Shown one piece after another: positions 17,858 through 26,119 of a stretch of DNA of 64,000 nucleotides (position 1 is its first letter; the number at the start of each line of letters is the position of its first letter). This DNA is from CAVVXX01 sp963707975 (GTDB lineage: Bacteria; Pseudomonadota; Alphaproteobacteria; Micropepsales; Micropepsaceae): positions 1,798,001-1,862,000 of the forward strand of contig OY970177.1 of the NCBI GenBank assembly GCA_963707975.1. The letters run 5' to 3'. The notes under the pieces are model-generated. The model saw nothing but the letters and a program-made list of their open reading frames with translations, did not search any database and was not told the origin of the DNA. The position numbers were made by a program, and so were the translations under genes.

Positions 17858-17886
17858 TTGACGGGGGCCGAAAATTGACCCTACAG
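17858..17886 (+). promoter_or_regulatory. Candidate promoter for hup
   Basis: TTGACG (17858-17863), a 17-base spacer, then CTACAG (17881-17886). The -35 box is good and the -10 box weak. It lies 43 bases before the GTG start of hup and after the lon terminator. Confidence 0.45.
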
Positions 17887-17929
17887 TCCGCACATTCCGG
17901 GGGATTCGACCCCCGAGAGGAGAACGCCC

Positions 17930-18202
17930 GTGAACAAAAACGATCTGATTAATCATTTGGCCGAGCGGACGGGGTTGTCCAAAACCGACGCGCAGAAGGC
18001 CGTCGACGGCGTATTCGACACCATCACCGATGCGCTGAAATCCGGCGATGAAGTCCGGATTACCGGCTTTGGCGTATTTGCCGTTTCGCAACGGGCCGGC
18101 GGCAAGGGGCGCAATCCTCAGACTGGCGCCGTTATCGACATCAAACCGTCAAAGGCCCCGCGTTTCCGGGCTGGCAAGCCGCTGAAAGACGCGTTGAACT
18201 GA
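17930..18202 (+). CDS. hupB: DNA-binding protein HU
   Basis: A 90-residue histone-like nucleoid protein. It starts MNKNDLINHLAERTGLSKTD, has the conserved core GFGVFAVSQRAGGKGRNPQTG with the DNA-intercalating RNPQTG arm, and ends in APRFRAGKPLKDALN. The GTG start follows GAGGAGA by 7 bases. Placement right after lon is usual in proteobacteria. Confidence 0.97.
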   Translation: MNKNDLINHLAERTGLSKTDAQKAVDGVFDTITDALKSGDEVRITGFGVFAVSQRAGGKGRNPQTGAVIDIKPSKAPRFRAGKPLKDALN

Positions 18203-18233
18203 TTTTGCCTTTTTGCACTAATCTCAGGCCCGC

Positions 18234-18308
18234 GGGCGGTTAGCTCAGCGGTAGAGCGCTTCGTTTACACCGAAGGGGTCGGCGGTTCGAAACCGTCACC
18301 GCCCACCA
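18234..18308 (+). tRNA. tRNA-Val (anticodon UAC)
   Basis: The acceptor GGGCGGT pairs with ACCGCCC. The D arm is AGCTCAGCGGTAGAGC. The anticodon arm CTTCG-TTTACAC-CGAAG reads UAC. The T arm has GGTTCGAAA. The CCA is encoded at 18306-18308. Confidence 0.97.
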
Positions 18309-18405
18309 GCCTCCGCTGCGCAGCAGCGGAGGCTGCCACGCCGAAGCGCGCGAGCGTGTAGGCGGGCTGTGCACGGGTTCGCGCAGCTACGGCTCGGCAA
18401 GCCAG
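18306..18405. repeat. tRNA 3'-end-linked palindromic repeat, copy 2
   Basis: The element starts at the CCA of tRNA-Val. CCAGCCTCCGC...GCGGAGGCTG hairpin, then CCACGCCGAAGC, a variable spacer, GGCGGGCT, a second spacer and AGCTACGGCTCGGCAAGCC. The block order matches the copy after tRNA-Leu (10690). The first stem carries a compensating T-C/A-G change, so pairing is kept. The tRNA-Asp gene at 19172 has no such element. Confidence 0.8.
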
Positions 18406-18547
18406 CCATCGCGAACAGAGCGCGCAGGAAGGCGGCCAGCCGATATGTGTTGCGACAAAGTTTTTGGGCTAGCGGGCAACCCGGCAACGCAGAGGCACGG
18501 TATAATTGGGTTGTCTGGAACACGGGGCACGCACGGTGCGCATTACC

Positions 18548-19084
18548 ATGAAGCACAATGGGTTTTTTATTGCTGCGGCAACGGCGACGTTGGTGCTCAC
18601 GAGTTGCGGCGGGCATAGCGGCTGGTTCGGCGGCGGCGATAGTGATTTCCAGAGCAGGGATGGCGCGCGCGGCATGCATGAAGATCCCACCGGCACCGCC
18701 TCCGGCATCAAGCAATTGCTCCGCTACGACGCCAACAAGGACGGCACGCTCACGCGCGCCGAGATGGAGGCGGGGCTTAGGGCCGATTTCGAGACGCTCG
18801 ACAAAGACCACAGCGGCACGCTTACGGCCAGCGAAGCGAGCATCGAAAACCAGCGGCGCTATAAGGAAGACCGCCCGCAATATTCGCCGCTGATCGACTG
18901 GAACCAGGATGGTGTCATCGATTTCAACGAATTCGCCAACACTGCGCGCTCGCTGTTTGACGAGCTTGACCGCAACCATGACGGTGAACTTTCGCCGGAC
19001 GAGCTCAAATCGCCGCGCGGCCCAGCGCTGGAAGAGCAGAAGAAGCCCTCCCAGGGGCGGCGCGGCGGCCGCGACGGATATTAG
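18548..19084 (+). CDS. EF-hand calcium-binding lipoprotein
   Basis: A 178-residue protein with a lipoprotein signal (MKHNGFFIAAATATLVLTSC, lipobox LTSC, Cys20). Four EF-hand loops follow: DANKDGTLTRAE, DKDHSGTLTASE, DWNQDGVIDFNE and DRNHDGELSPDE. Each has acidic residues at loop positions 1 and 3 and Glu at 12, so calcium binding is likely. The tail is Gly/Arg-rich. The ATG at 18548 fits the lipoprotein signal; an upstream in-frame GTG (18536) is possible. It lies alone between two tRNA genes. The physiological role is unknown; calcium buffering or calcium-dependent envelope adhesion are guesses. Confidence 0.85.
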   Translation: MKHNGFFIAAATATLVLTSCGGHSGWFGGGDSDFQSRDGARGMHEDPTGTASGIKQLLRYDANKDGTLTRAEMEAGLRADFETLDKDHSGTLTASEASIENQRRYKEDRPQYSPLIDWNQDGVIDFNEFANTARSLFDELDRNHDGELSPDELKSPRGPALEEQKKPSQGRRGGRDGY

Positions 19085-19097
19085 GTTTTTGCTTTGC

Positions 19098-19126
19098 TTG
19101 ACAGCATGGGGGTGGCCGCTTAGACC
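19098..19126 (+). promoter_or_regulatory. Candidate promoter for tRNA-Asp
   Basis: A perfect -35 TTGACA (19098-19103), a 17-base spacer and TAGACC (19121-19126), 46 bases before the mature tRNA-Asp 5' end. Confidence 0.5.
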
Positions 19127-19171
19127 GGCCCTCTTTTGTGGGCGGCCTGCTATATTGGCCGCTGCCCTCGC

Positions 19172-19248
19172 GGGGGCGTAGCTCAGTTGGTTAGAGCGTC
19201 GGCCTGTCACGCCGAAGGTCGCGGGTTCGAGCCCCGTCGCTCCCGCCA
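19172..19248 (+). tRNA. tRNA-Asp (anticodon GUC)
   Basis: The acceptor GGGGGCG pairs with CGCTCCC (one G-U). The D arm is AGCTCAGTTGGTTAGAGC. The anticodon arm TCGGC-CTGTCAC-GCCGA reads GUC. The T arm has GGTTCGAGC. The discriminator is G and the CCA is encoded (19246-19248). Confidence 0.97.
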
Positions 19249-19379
19249 TTCGTCAGGGGTGGAAACTGGCTCCCTCCATTGCTCCCAGTGACCGGCCGGC
19301 CAAGACCCCGTCACGCCCATCGCTCGCGGCACTGGAACGCCTGGTCGCGCAAAACGACATCCCGCAGGCGCTGGCGAGC

Positions 19380-21107
19380 GTGCATGTCATATTGGGCGCG
19401 ATCGACAGCCGTATCGGCTCGCTTGAAGGCGTGGATACGGATCCGCTGGCCAGGGCGCCGCGCGAAAGCAGGCTAAGACGCTTTTGTACGCGCTTCGCCG
19501 CTTCCTTCGGCCAATTGCTCTGCCGCCCGGACCTCACGCTCACGCCGTTCGATTTCGAGCTGCTGGCGTTGTATCACCCCTGGCTTGAAATCATTTTCGG
19601 GCTGAGCGGTTTTTCTTCCGCCGATCATCTTCTGCCGGTCATTTCCGGCGCAGGCGAAAACAAACAATGGAAAGTTACGCCCGCCAACCTGCCCCGTCTG
19701 CTGACAGCCTATTCGCCGGGTTCGCAATTTCAGTTCGATTTCGAGCAATGCTGGCGCGCGAGGCCCGCCGCCGCCGCGACCGCCTATTTGCAATACCTGG
19801 CGTCGCGCTGCGTGTTTTCGGACAAAGCTTTTGACACGCGCGAGTATTTGCTCGAATGGATCCCCGTCCATTTGGAAGAGATCAAGCTCGGCCAGTTTAC
19901 GCTAAGCGCGATCTCGCCCGTTTACATGCATTGCAGTTATGCAATGTCGCAGCGCAAACACGAGATCAAGAGCGCGATGATGCGGCAAATGCGGCGCGCC
20001 TGCCTCGAAGCCGGTCGCCGCGAAATGGAGACGCCCCCTGCCGCGGCCCCTGGGAAAAAACCTACAATCGTCGTGGTCGCAGAATATTTCAACCGCGCGC
20101 ATTCCGTCTTTCGCACCCATTCGGAAGCCGTGCGCGCGCTGCGCGAACGTTTTCACGTGGTTGGCGTGGTTCATCTGAACCCGGACCATAAAGCGGTCGA
20201 GGACTATTTCGACGAAATAATTTCGGTCAAGGACGATAGCTTTTTCGACATAGTGCGCTCTGCAGCGGCGGATATTCTCGCCCGTTCTCCGGCGATCGTC
20301 CTTTATCTCAGCGTGGGTATGCTATCGAAGGTGGTGGCGCTGGCGTCATTGCGGTTGGCGCCGGTGCAGGTTGCGTCTTATGGCCACGCCGCCACCACCA
20401 TGAGCCCGGTCATCGACTACATGATCTTGCCGGAAGATATTGTGGGTGCGCCCGAAACCTATTCGGAAAAAATCATCGCGCTGCCCCGCGAAGCGATGCC
20501 GTTCGTTCCGCCCGTGATGCCGGAACCGCCGCCGAAACGGACAGCCACGGCCGTCTGCAGCCCGGTAAGGGTTGCGATACCGGCTTCTCTCATGAAATTG
20601 AACCCCCCGCTGTTCGCCACGCTGGCGCTTATCGCCAAGGAAGCCAAAACCGAGATCGACTTTCGTTTTCTCTCGCTTTCGGCAATCGGGCTTTCCCATC
20701 TGGCGCTCAAGGACGCAGTCCGGCGCTATTTTCCCAAAGCAGTGGTCTACGAGCAGGCGTCGCGCAAAGACTATTACGAGCGCCTGGCGCAATGCGAAGT
20801 CTTCCTTTCGCCGTTCCCCTTCGGCAATACGAACGGCATTGTTGACGCGCTGATCCTGGGCATACCGGGTGTTTGCCTCGATGGCCCGCAAATCCATGCG
20901 CACATCGACGCGAGCCTGCTGGCGCGCGCGGGCCTGCCTGGCGAACTCGTCACCCACACGGTTGACGAGTATGTCGCGGCCGCGGTGACGCTGGTCGATG
21001 ACGCCGGCTGGCGCGCCCACTGCCAGGCGCTTGCAGAGGCTTGCGATATGCAGGCCGCATTTTCCGGGGCAATCCAGGCCTGTTTACAGCCGCATTGTAG
21101 GGCCTGA
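19380..21107 (+). CDS. HMW1C-like (GT41) cytosolic glycosyltransferase
   Basis: This resembles HMW1C/NGT enzymes, which transfer hexoses from UDP-sugars to Asn or Ser of adhesins in the cytosol. Matches recalled from that family are the VYMHCSYAMSQRKHEIK segment at the end of the all-alpha domain, EYFNRAHSVFRTHSEAV (about residues 233-250), SYGHAATTMSPVIDYMILPEDIVG, the UDP-contacting Lys406 in MKLNP, and SPFPFGNTNGIVDALILGIPGVC (Asn483 onward). The coordinates use the first standard start (GTG 19380). However, the frame is open back to 19182, and the translated upstream stretch (RPSLAALERLVAQNDIPQAL) also looks family-like, so the true protein is probably about 40 residues longer. No adhesin substrate gene is in view. 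It lies between tRNA-Asp and the nuo operon. Confidence 0.8.
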   Translation: MHVILGAIDSRIGSLEGVDTDPLARAPRESRLRRFCTRFAASFGQLLCRPDLTLTPFDFELLALYHPWLEIIFGLSGFSSADHLLPVISGAGENKQWKVTPANLPRLLTAYSPGSQFQFDFEQCWRARPAAAATAYLQYLASRCVFSDKAFDTREYLLEWIPVHLEEIKLGQFTLSAISPVYMHCSYAMSQRKHEIKSAMMRQMRRACLEAGRREMETPPAAAPGKKPTIVVVAEYFNRAHSVFRTHSEAVRALRERFHVVGVVHLNPDHKAVEDYFDEIISVKDDSFFDIVRSAAADILARSPAIVLYLSVGMLSKVVALASLRLAPVQVASYGHAATTMSPVIDYMILPEDIVGAPETYSEKIIALPREAMPFVPPVMPEPPPKRTATAVCSPVRVAIPASLMKLNPPLFATLALIAKEAKTEIDFRFLSLSAIGLSHLALKDAVRRYFPKAVVYEQASRKDYYERLAQCEVFLSPFPFGNTNGIVDALILGIPGVCLDGPQIHAHIDASLLARAGLPGELVTHTVDEYVAAAVTLVDDAGWRAHCQALAEACDMQAAFSGAIQACLQPHCRA

Positions 21108-21239
21108 TCGTGCCCGCTTCGGCAAGCGCGCACGCTCCTGAAACCCCGAATCGGTAAAGCTTCAAACGGCCGCATCGCAGCCGATGTTGCCGCAGGACAC
21201 CACCTGTCATTTCCTGCTAAAATAGCGGCCTTTCGCGCG

Positions 21240-21268
21240 TTGCAACGCAAGGCACGCTTACTATACTG
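21240..21268 (+). promoter_or_regulatory. Probable main promoter of the nuo operon
   Basis: TTGCAA (21240-21245), an exact 17-base spacer, then TATACT (21263-21268). It lies in the 248-base gap before nuoA, leaving an untranslated leader of about 80 bases. This is the best sigma-70 match I found in the window. Confidence 0.6.
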
Positions 21269-21355
21269 CGCCCGCGAAATCGGCCGGATTCCAGGATTCG
21301 CGCGTGCCCCGTTCGTCAGTGGGCACGTTCCTGAACATGGGCGAGGGTGGTGGCG

Positions 21356-21723
21356 ATGGAAGCGATGCTGCTCGAATATCTGCCCATCCTGATCTTCATC
21401 GGTATTGCGGGGGCAATCGGCTTGGCGCTGTTGGTGATCCCCTTTGTCATCGCGCCGTCTAAGCCTGACCCTGAGAAAAACTCTCGCCTATGAATGCGGC
21501 TTTCCCGCCTTCGACGATGCGCGGATGAAATTCGATGTGCGTTTTTATCTGGTCTCCATCCTGTTCATCATCTTCGATTTGGAAGTGGCGTTCCTGTTCC
21601 CCTGGGCGGTCGTCGCTGAAGGCAACGGGCGCGTTCGCCTTCTGGTCGATGATCGTGTTTCTGGGCGTGCTGACGGTCGGCTTCATCTATGAATGGCAGA
21701 AGGGGGCGCTCGAATGGGAGTGA
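21356..21723 (+). CDS. nuoA: NADH-quinone oxidoreductase subunit A, two apparent +1 frameshifts
   Basis: A small membrane subunit of complex I. Read across three frames, the product is MEAMLLEYLPILIFIGIAGA..., then YECGFPAFDDARMKFDVRFY and FLVSILFIIFDLEVAFLFPW-type segments, then FAFWSMIVFLGVLTVGFIYE, ending in GALEWE. One extra base lies in the A-run at 21476-21480 and one near 21624 (GGCAACG for GGCACG). Removing both gives 121 codons with all family motifs. The frameshifts are probably sequence errors because the rest of the operon is intact. The end overlaps nuoB. Confidence 0.88.
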
Positions 21724-22257
21724 TCGCACCCAACGCCGGCGGCGGCGTCGCGCCGCGTCGAACGACCCCTACTTCAAGGTCATGGGCGAAGAGATGGCAA
21801 GGACAAGGGCTTTCTTGTCGCCCGTGCGGACGAGCTCATCAACTGGGCGCGCACGGGCTCGCTGATGTGGATGACGTTCGGGCTGGCCTGCTGCGCGGTC
21901 GAGATGATGCAGGCCGCGATGCCGCGTTACGACCTCGAACGCTTCGGCTTCGCCCCGCGCGCGTCGCCGCGCCAATCCGACGTGATGATCGTGGCCGGCA
22001 CGCTGACCAACAAAATGGCGCCGGCGCTGCGCAAGGTTTACGACCAGATGCCGGAGCCGCGTTATGTGATCTCGATGGGGTCCTGCGCCAATGGCGGCGG
22101 CTATTACCATTATTCCTATGCGGTGGTGCGCGGCTGCGATCGCATCGTGCCGGTGGACATTTATGTGCCGGGATGCCCGCCGACAGCCGAGGCGCTGGTT
22201 TACGGCATCATGCTGCTGCAGCGGAAAATCCGCCGCACCGGCAATATCGAACGGTGA
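21714..22257 (+). CDS. nuoB: NADH-quinone oxidoreductase subunit B, frameshifted near the 5' end
   Basis: NuoB carries the terminal 4Fe-4S cluster N2 next to the quinone site. The 3' 400 bases are in one frame and show TGSLMWMTFGLACCAVEMMQ (tandem Cys), VISMGSCANGGGYYHYSYAV and VDIYVPGCPPTAEAL, so all cluster cysteines are present. The first about 30 codons start MGVIAPNAGGGVAP, then need corrections near 21755 (to give SNDPYFKVMGEE) and near 21800 (to give DKGFLVARADELINW). Each can be one missing base or two extra bases. The two-extra-base reading agrees with every other indel in this patch. Confidence 0.9.
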
Positions 22258-22263
22258 GCGGCG

Positions 22264-22868
22264 ATGGCGCTGACGCCAGGACAGCTTGGAGAACACATCG
22301 CAGGCGCGCTTGGACCCGCGACAAAGTTCAATATTGCCTTTAACGAACTTACGCTTGCCACTGACAGCACCGAATCTCATTCGCGTGCTGACCTTCCTTC
22401 GCGACGACGACGCTTCCCGCTTCGCCATCCTGATCGACATCGCGGCCGTGGATTGTCCCACGCGCGCAAAGCGCTTCGATGTGGTCTATCATTTGCTGTC
22501 AATCTGACCTGAACCAGCGCATCCGCGTGAGGATTGAGACAGGCGAGGACGAGCCCGTGCCGTCCTGCGTGGGTGTGTGGCCTGCCGCCAACTGGTTCGA
22601 GCGCGAAACTTTCGACATGTACGGCATTGCCTTTACCGATCATCCCGACATGCGCCGCATTCTTACCGATTACGGCTTTTCCGGCTATCCGCTGCGCAAG
22701 GATTTCCCGCTCACCGGCTTTGTCGAGCTCCGCTACGACGACGAGCAAAAGCGCGTGGTCTATCAGCCCGTGCAATTGGTTCAGGAATTCCGCGACTTCG
22801 ATTTCATGAGCCCGTGGGAGGGCGCCAAATACATCATTCCCGGCGACGAGAAGGCGTCGAAGAAATGA
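22264..22868 (+). CDS. nuoC: NADH-quinone oxidoreductase subunit C, two apparent +1 frameshifts
   Basis: A peripheral-arm subunit of complex I. The N-terminal frame gives MALTPGQLGEHIAGALGPAT...FNELTL. An extra T near 22355 then shifts to PNLIRVLTFLRDDDASRFAIL and DCPTRAKRFDVVYHLLS. An extra A near 22501 shifts to DLNQRIRVRI...WPAANWFERETFDMYGIAFTDHPDMRRILTDYGF, the NuoC signature. Removing the two bases gives 200 residues, the normal length. It ends ATGA with nuoD. Confidence 0.9.
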
Positions 22869-24046
22869 CCGAGCCCGCCGCGGAAAGAAACTTCAGTATC
22901 AATTTCGGGCCGCAACATCCGGCGGCGCACGGCGTGCTGCGCCTGGTGCTGGAGCTCGACGGCGAAGTGGTGAGGCGCGTCGATCCGCACATTGGCCTCC
23001 TTCATCGCGGCACCGAAAAGCTGATCGAGCACAAGACCTATATGCAGGCGCTGGGCTATTTCGACCGCCTCGATTATGTCGCGCCTATGAACCAGGAACA
23101 CGCCTTCTGTCTTGCGCAGGAAAAACTCCTCGGTCTGGAAGTGCCGAAACGCGGGCAATATATCCGCGTGCTGTTCTGCGAAATCGGCCGGTTGTTGAAC
23201 CACCTGCTGCAAGTCACTACACAAGCGATGGATGTGGGCGCGCTGACGCCGCCTCTCTGGGGCTTCGAGGAACGCGAAAAGCTGATGGTGTTTTACGAAC
23301 GCGTCTCGGGGGCGCGCATGCACGCCAATTATTTCCGTGCGGGGGGCGTGCATCAGGACATGCCGGCGGGCCTTGCCGACGACATTCTGGAATTTTGCGA
23401 AACATTCCCGAAAGTCATTGACGATATCGACGAGCTGCTCACTGAAAACCGCATCTTTAAGCAGCGCAATGTCGATATCGGCGTGGTGACGCAGGAACAG
23501 GCGCTGGCCTGGGGCTTTTCCGGCGTGATGCTGCGCTCGGCCGGTTTCAAATGGGATTTGCGCCGCGCGCAGCCCTATGAATGCTACAACGAATTGGATT
23601 TCCAGATTCCGGTGGGCCACAACGGCGACAATTACGACCGTTATCTGATGCGCATGGAAGAAATGCGACAGGCCACCAAAATCATGAAACAGTGCCTGGA
23701 GAAGATGCCATCGGGGCCCGTATCGGCGCATGACGGCAAGGTGGTGCCGCCTAAGCGCGCCGAAATGAAGCGCTCGATGGAAGCGCTCATCCATCACTTC
23801 AAGCTTTACACCGAGGGCTATCACGTGCCGGCCGGCGAGGTTTATGCCGCGGTCGAAGCGCCCAAGGGCGAGTTCGGCGTCTATCTCGTCTCCGACGGCT
23901 CGAACCGCGCCTATCGCTGCAAAATCCGCGCGCCGTCTTATTCGCATTTGCAGGCGATGGACTGGATCGCCCGCGGCCACATGGTGGCCGATGTTTCGGC
24001 TGTGCTCGGTTCACTAGACATCGTCTTCGGGGAGATCGACCGGTGA
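22865..24046 (+). CDS. nuoD: NADH-quinone oxidoreductase subunit D
   Basis: The 49-kDa-type subunit that forms the quinone-binding cavity with NuoB. The intact 393-residue product has FGPQHPAAHGVLRLVLELDGE, HIGLLHRGTEKLIE, the quinone-site region, and the C-terminus HMVADVSAVLGSLDIVFGEIDR. The ATG overlaps the nuoC stop and the end overlaps nuoE by 4 bases, indicating translational coupling. Confidence 0.98.
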   Translation: MTEPAAERNFSINFGPQHPAAHGVLRLVLELDGEVVRRVDPHIGLLHRGTEKLIEHKTYMQALGYFDRLDYVAPMNQEHAFCLAQEKLLGLEVPKRGQYIRVLFCEIGRLLNHLLQVTTQAMDVGALTPPLWGFEEREKLMVFYERVSGARMHANYFRAGGVHQDMPAGLADDILEFCETFPKVIDDIDELLTENRIFKQRNVDIGVVTQEQALAWGFSGVMLRSAGFKWDLRRAQPYECYNELDFQIPVGHNGDNYDRYLMRMEEMRQATKIMKQCLEKMPSGPVSAHDGKVVPPKRAEMKRSMEALIHHFKLYTEGYHVPAGEVYAAVEAPKGEFGVYLVSDGSNRAYRCKIRAPSYSHLQAMDWIARGHMVADVSAVLGSLDIVFGEIDR

Positions 24047-24654
24047 GCTTGCGCCGCCTTGCCGAAAAGCAACCCGCATCTTTCGCCTTCACGAAGGAAA
24101 ATCAGGCGTGGGCGGAAAACGAGATCAAAAAATATCCGCAAGGCCGCCAGGCCAGCGCGGTGATCTCGCTCCTTTGGCGCGGGCAGGAGCAGGAAGGCTG
24201 GGTGACCAAGCCGATGATCGAGCATGTCGCCACCATGCTCGGCATGCCGTTCATCCGCGTGTTGGAAGTGTCCACGTTCTACACCATGTTTCACCTCCAT
24301 CCGGTCGGCAAACACGTGGTCTGGGTGTGCACCACGACGCCATGCTGGCTCGCGGGCTCGGATGCGGTAGTGGCCGCGTGCAAGAAGCACATTACGCCCA
24401 CGCCCGACACGATTTCGGCCGACGGAAAATTTTCGTGGCTGGAAGCCGAATGCCTTGGCGCCTGCGTGAACGCGCCGATGGTGCAGATCGGTAAGGATTT
24501 CTATGAAGACCTCGACGGCCCCAAGACGGAAAAAATCATCGAGGCGCTCCGCCGCGGCGAGCAGCCCAAGCCCGGCCCGCAAAACAGCCGCCATGCATCC
24601 GAGCCCATCAGCGGCTTCACCACATTGAAAAAGGCGGGCGATGCTGGCCGATAA
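24043..24654 (+). CDS. nuoE: NADH-quinone oxidoreductase subunit E
   Basis: The thioredoxin-like 2Fe-2S subunit (cluster N1a) of the NADH-oxidising module. 203 residues starting at GTG 24043. Cluster ligands are seen in CTTTPCWLAGSD and ECLGACVNAP, with the conserved VSTFYTMFHLHPVGK. The C-terminal tail of about 40 residues (from GEQPKPGPQ) is Pro/Ser-rich and typical for alphaproteobacteria. It overlaps nuoF by 14 bases. Confidence 0.97.
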   Translation: MSLRRLAEKQPASFAFTKENQAWAENEIKKYPQGRQASAVISLLWRGQEQEGWVTKPMIEHVATMLGMPFIRVLEVSTFYTMFHLHPVGKHVVWVCTTTPCWLAGSDAVVAACKKHITPTPDTISADGKFSWLEAECLGACVNAPMVQIGKDFYEDLDGPKTEKIIEALRRGEQPKPGPQNSRHASEPISGFTTLKKAGDAGR

Positions 24655-25933
24655 AGACCGCATCTTCACCAACCTTTACGGCCTCCATGATTGGGGCCTC
24701 AACGGCGCGCGCGCGCGTGGGGCCTGGGACGGCACCAAAGCCATCATCGACAAAGGCCCGGAATGGATCGTCGACCAGATGAAAAAGTCGGGCTTGCGCG
24801 GGCGCGGCGGGGCGGGCTTCCCGACCGGCCTCAAATGGTCGTTCATGCCCAAGGAAGTGAAAGAGCGGCCGCATTATCTCGTGGTCAATGCCGATGAATC
24901 CGAGCCCGGCACCTGCAAGGACCGCGACATCATGCGCCACGATCCACATCTTTTGGTCGAAGGTAGCCTGATCGCCTCCTTCGCCATGCGCGCGCATGTC
25001 TGCTTCATCTATATCCGGGGCGAATTCATCCGCGAGCGCGAAAACCTCCAGGCCGCCGTCGATCAGGCCTATGAGGCGAAGCTGATCGGCAAGAACAATG
25101 TGCATGGTTGGGATTTCGACATCGTCGTGCATCACGGCGCGGGCGCCTATATCTGCGGCGAGGAAACGGGACTCCTGGAAAGCCTTGAAGGAAAAAAAGG
25201 CCTGCCGCGCCTGAAGCCGCCATTCCCCGCCAATGTCGGCGTCTATGGCTGCCCCACCACCGTCAACAATGTGGAATCGATCGCGGTTGCGCCCGCCATT
25301 CTGAAGCGCGGGCCCGAATGGTTTGCCGCCCTCGGCAGGCCCAACAACACCGGCACAAAGGTGTTCTGCATTTCGGGCCACGTGAACCAGCCTTGCAATG
25401 TCGAGGACGAAATGGGCATTCCCATGCGCGAGCTGATCGAGCGCCACGCGGGCGGCGTGCGCGGCGGCTGGGACAATCTCTTGGCGGTCATTCCCGGCGG
25501 CGCATCCGTGCCGCTGCTCCCGAAGGGCATCTGCGACACCGTGCTGATGGATTTCGATTCGCTCAAAAACGTGCAGTCTGGTCTCGGCACGGCGGCCGTC
25601 ATCGTCATGGACAAATCGACCGACGTGGTGCGCGCCATCGCGCGGCTGGCGCAGTTCTACAAGCACGAGAGCTGCGGCCAGTGCACGCCTTGCCGCGAAG
25701 GCACCGGCTGGATGATGCGGGTGATGTACCGCCTCGTCGAAGGCAATGCGGAGTCGCCCGAGATCGATCAACTCATCGAAGTGACCAAGGAAGTCGAAGG
25801 CCACACCATCTGCGCACTCGGCGACGCGGCCGCCTGGCCCATTCAGGGGCTGGTGCGCCACTTCCGGCCCGAGTTGGAACGCCGCATCGCCGCGCGCAAG
25901 GCCGGGCGGCCAGTGATGATGGCAGCGGAGTAG
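24641..25933 (+). CDS. nuoF: NADH-quinone oxidoreductase subunit F
   Basis: Binds NADH and FMN and carries 4Fe-4S cluster N3. 430 residues. The NADH/FMN glycine-rich motif is RGRGGAGFPTG (from residue 53), then NADESEPGTCKDRDIM, GAGAYICGEETGLLESLEGK, and cluster ligands Cys345, Cys348 and Cys351 in ESCGQCTPCREG plus the Cys in HTICALGDAAAW. The frame is intact. It is followed by a palindromic repeat block before nuoG. Confidence 0.98.
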   Translation: MLADKDRIFTNLYGLHDWGLNGARARGAWDGTKAIIDKGPEWIVDQMKKSGLRGRGGAGFPTGLKWSFMPKEVKERPHYLVVNADESEPGTCKDRDIMRHDPHLLVEGSLIASFAMRAHVCFIYIRGEFIRERENLQAAVDQAYEAKLIGKNNVHGWDFDIVVHHGAGAYICGEETGLLESLEGKKGLPRLKPPFPANVGVYGCPTTVNNVESIAVAPAILKRGPEWFAALGRPNNTGTKVFCISGHVNQPCNVEDEMGIPMRELIERHAGGVRGGWDNLLAVIPGGASVPLLPKGICDTVLMDFDSLKNVQSGLGTAAVIVMDKSTDVVRAIARLAQFYKHESCGQCTPCREGTGWMMRVMYRLVEGNAESPEIDQLIEVTKEVEGHTICALGDAAAWPIQGLVRHFRPELERRIAARKAGRPVMMAAE

Positions 25934-25936
25934 GCC

Positions 25937-26119
25937 ATGCCCAAGCTGATCATTAGCCCCATTTCATCTCCCCCTGTTGTGACGGGGGGAGTGCCCGCGC
26001 AGCGGGCGAGGGGGGCAACACCGTTCCCCCCTCCGTTTCGCTCGCAAGTGCTCGCTCAGCACCTCCCCCGTAACAACGGGGGAGGAAATCTTAATCTTCA
26101 CGGTGCCGGCGATGCCTAA
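25937..26119 (+). other. Short ORF starting with a copy of the nuoG start and running through a repeat
   Basis: A 60-codon open frame begins ATG CCC AAG CTG ATC ATT (MPKLII), the same six residues as the true nuoG start at 26112. It differs only at three synonymous third positions. It then reads through the family 2 repeat and stops at a TAA inside the nuoG start (ATGCCTAAG). It may be a relic of repeat insertion at the nuoG 5' end, possibly still translated and coupled to nuoG. I do not claim a functional peptide. Confidence 0.4.
25966..26089. repeat. Family 2 palindromic repeat block between nuoF and nuoG
   Basis: CTCCCCCTGTTGTGACGGGGGGAG hairpin at the left and ACCTCCCCCG-TAACAA-CGGGGGAGG hairpin at the right. 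Between them are GCCCGCGCAGCGGGC and a CTCCGTTTCGCTCG...GCTCGCTCAG segment. Two inverted units appear to be joined. Related copies lie in nnrD (6427), between nuoG and nuoH (28241) and between proS and lolC (45667). Confidence 0.85.
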
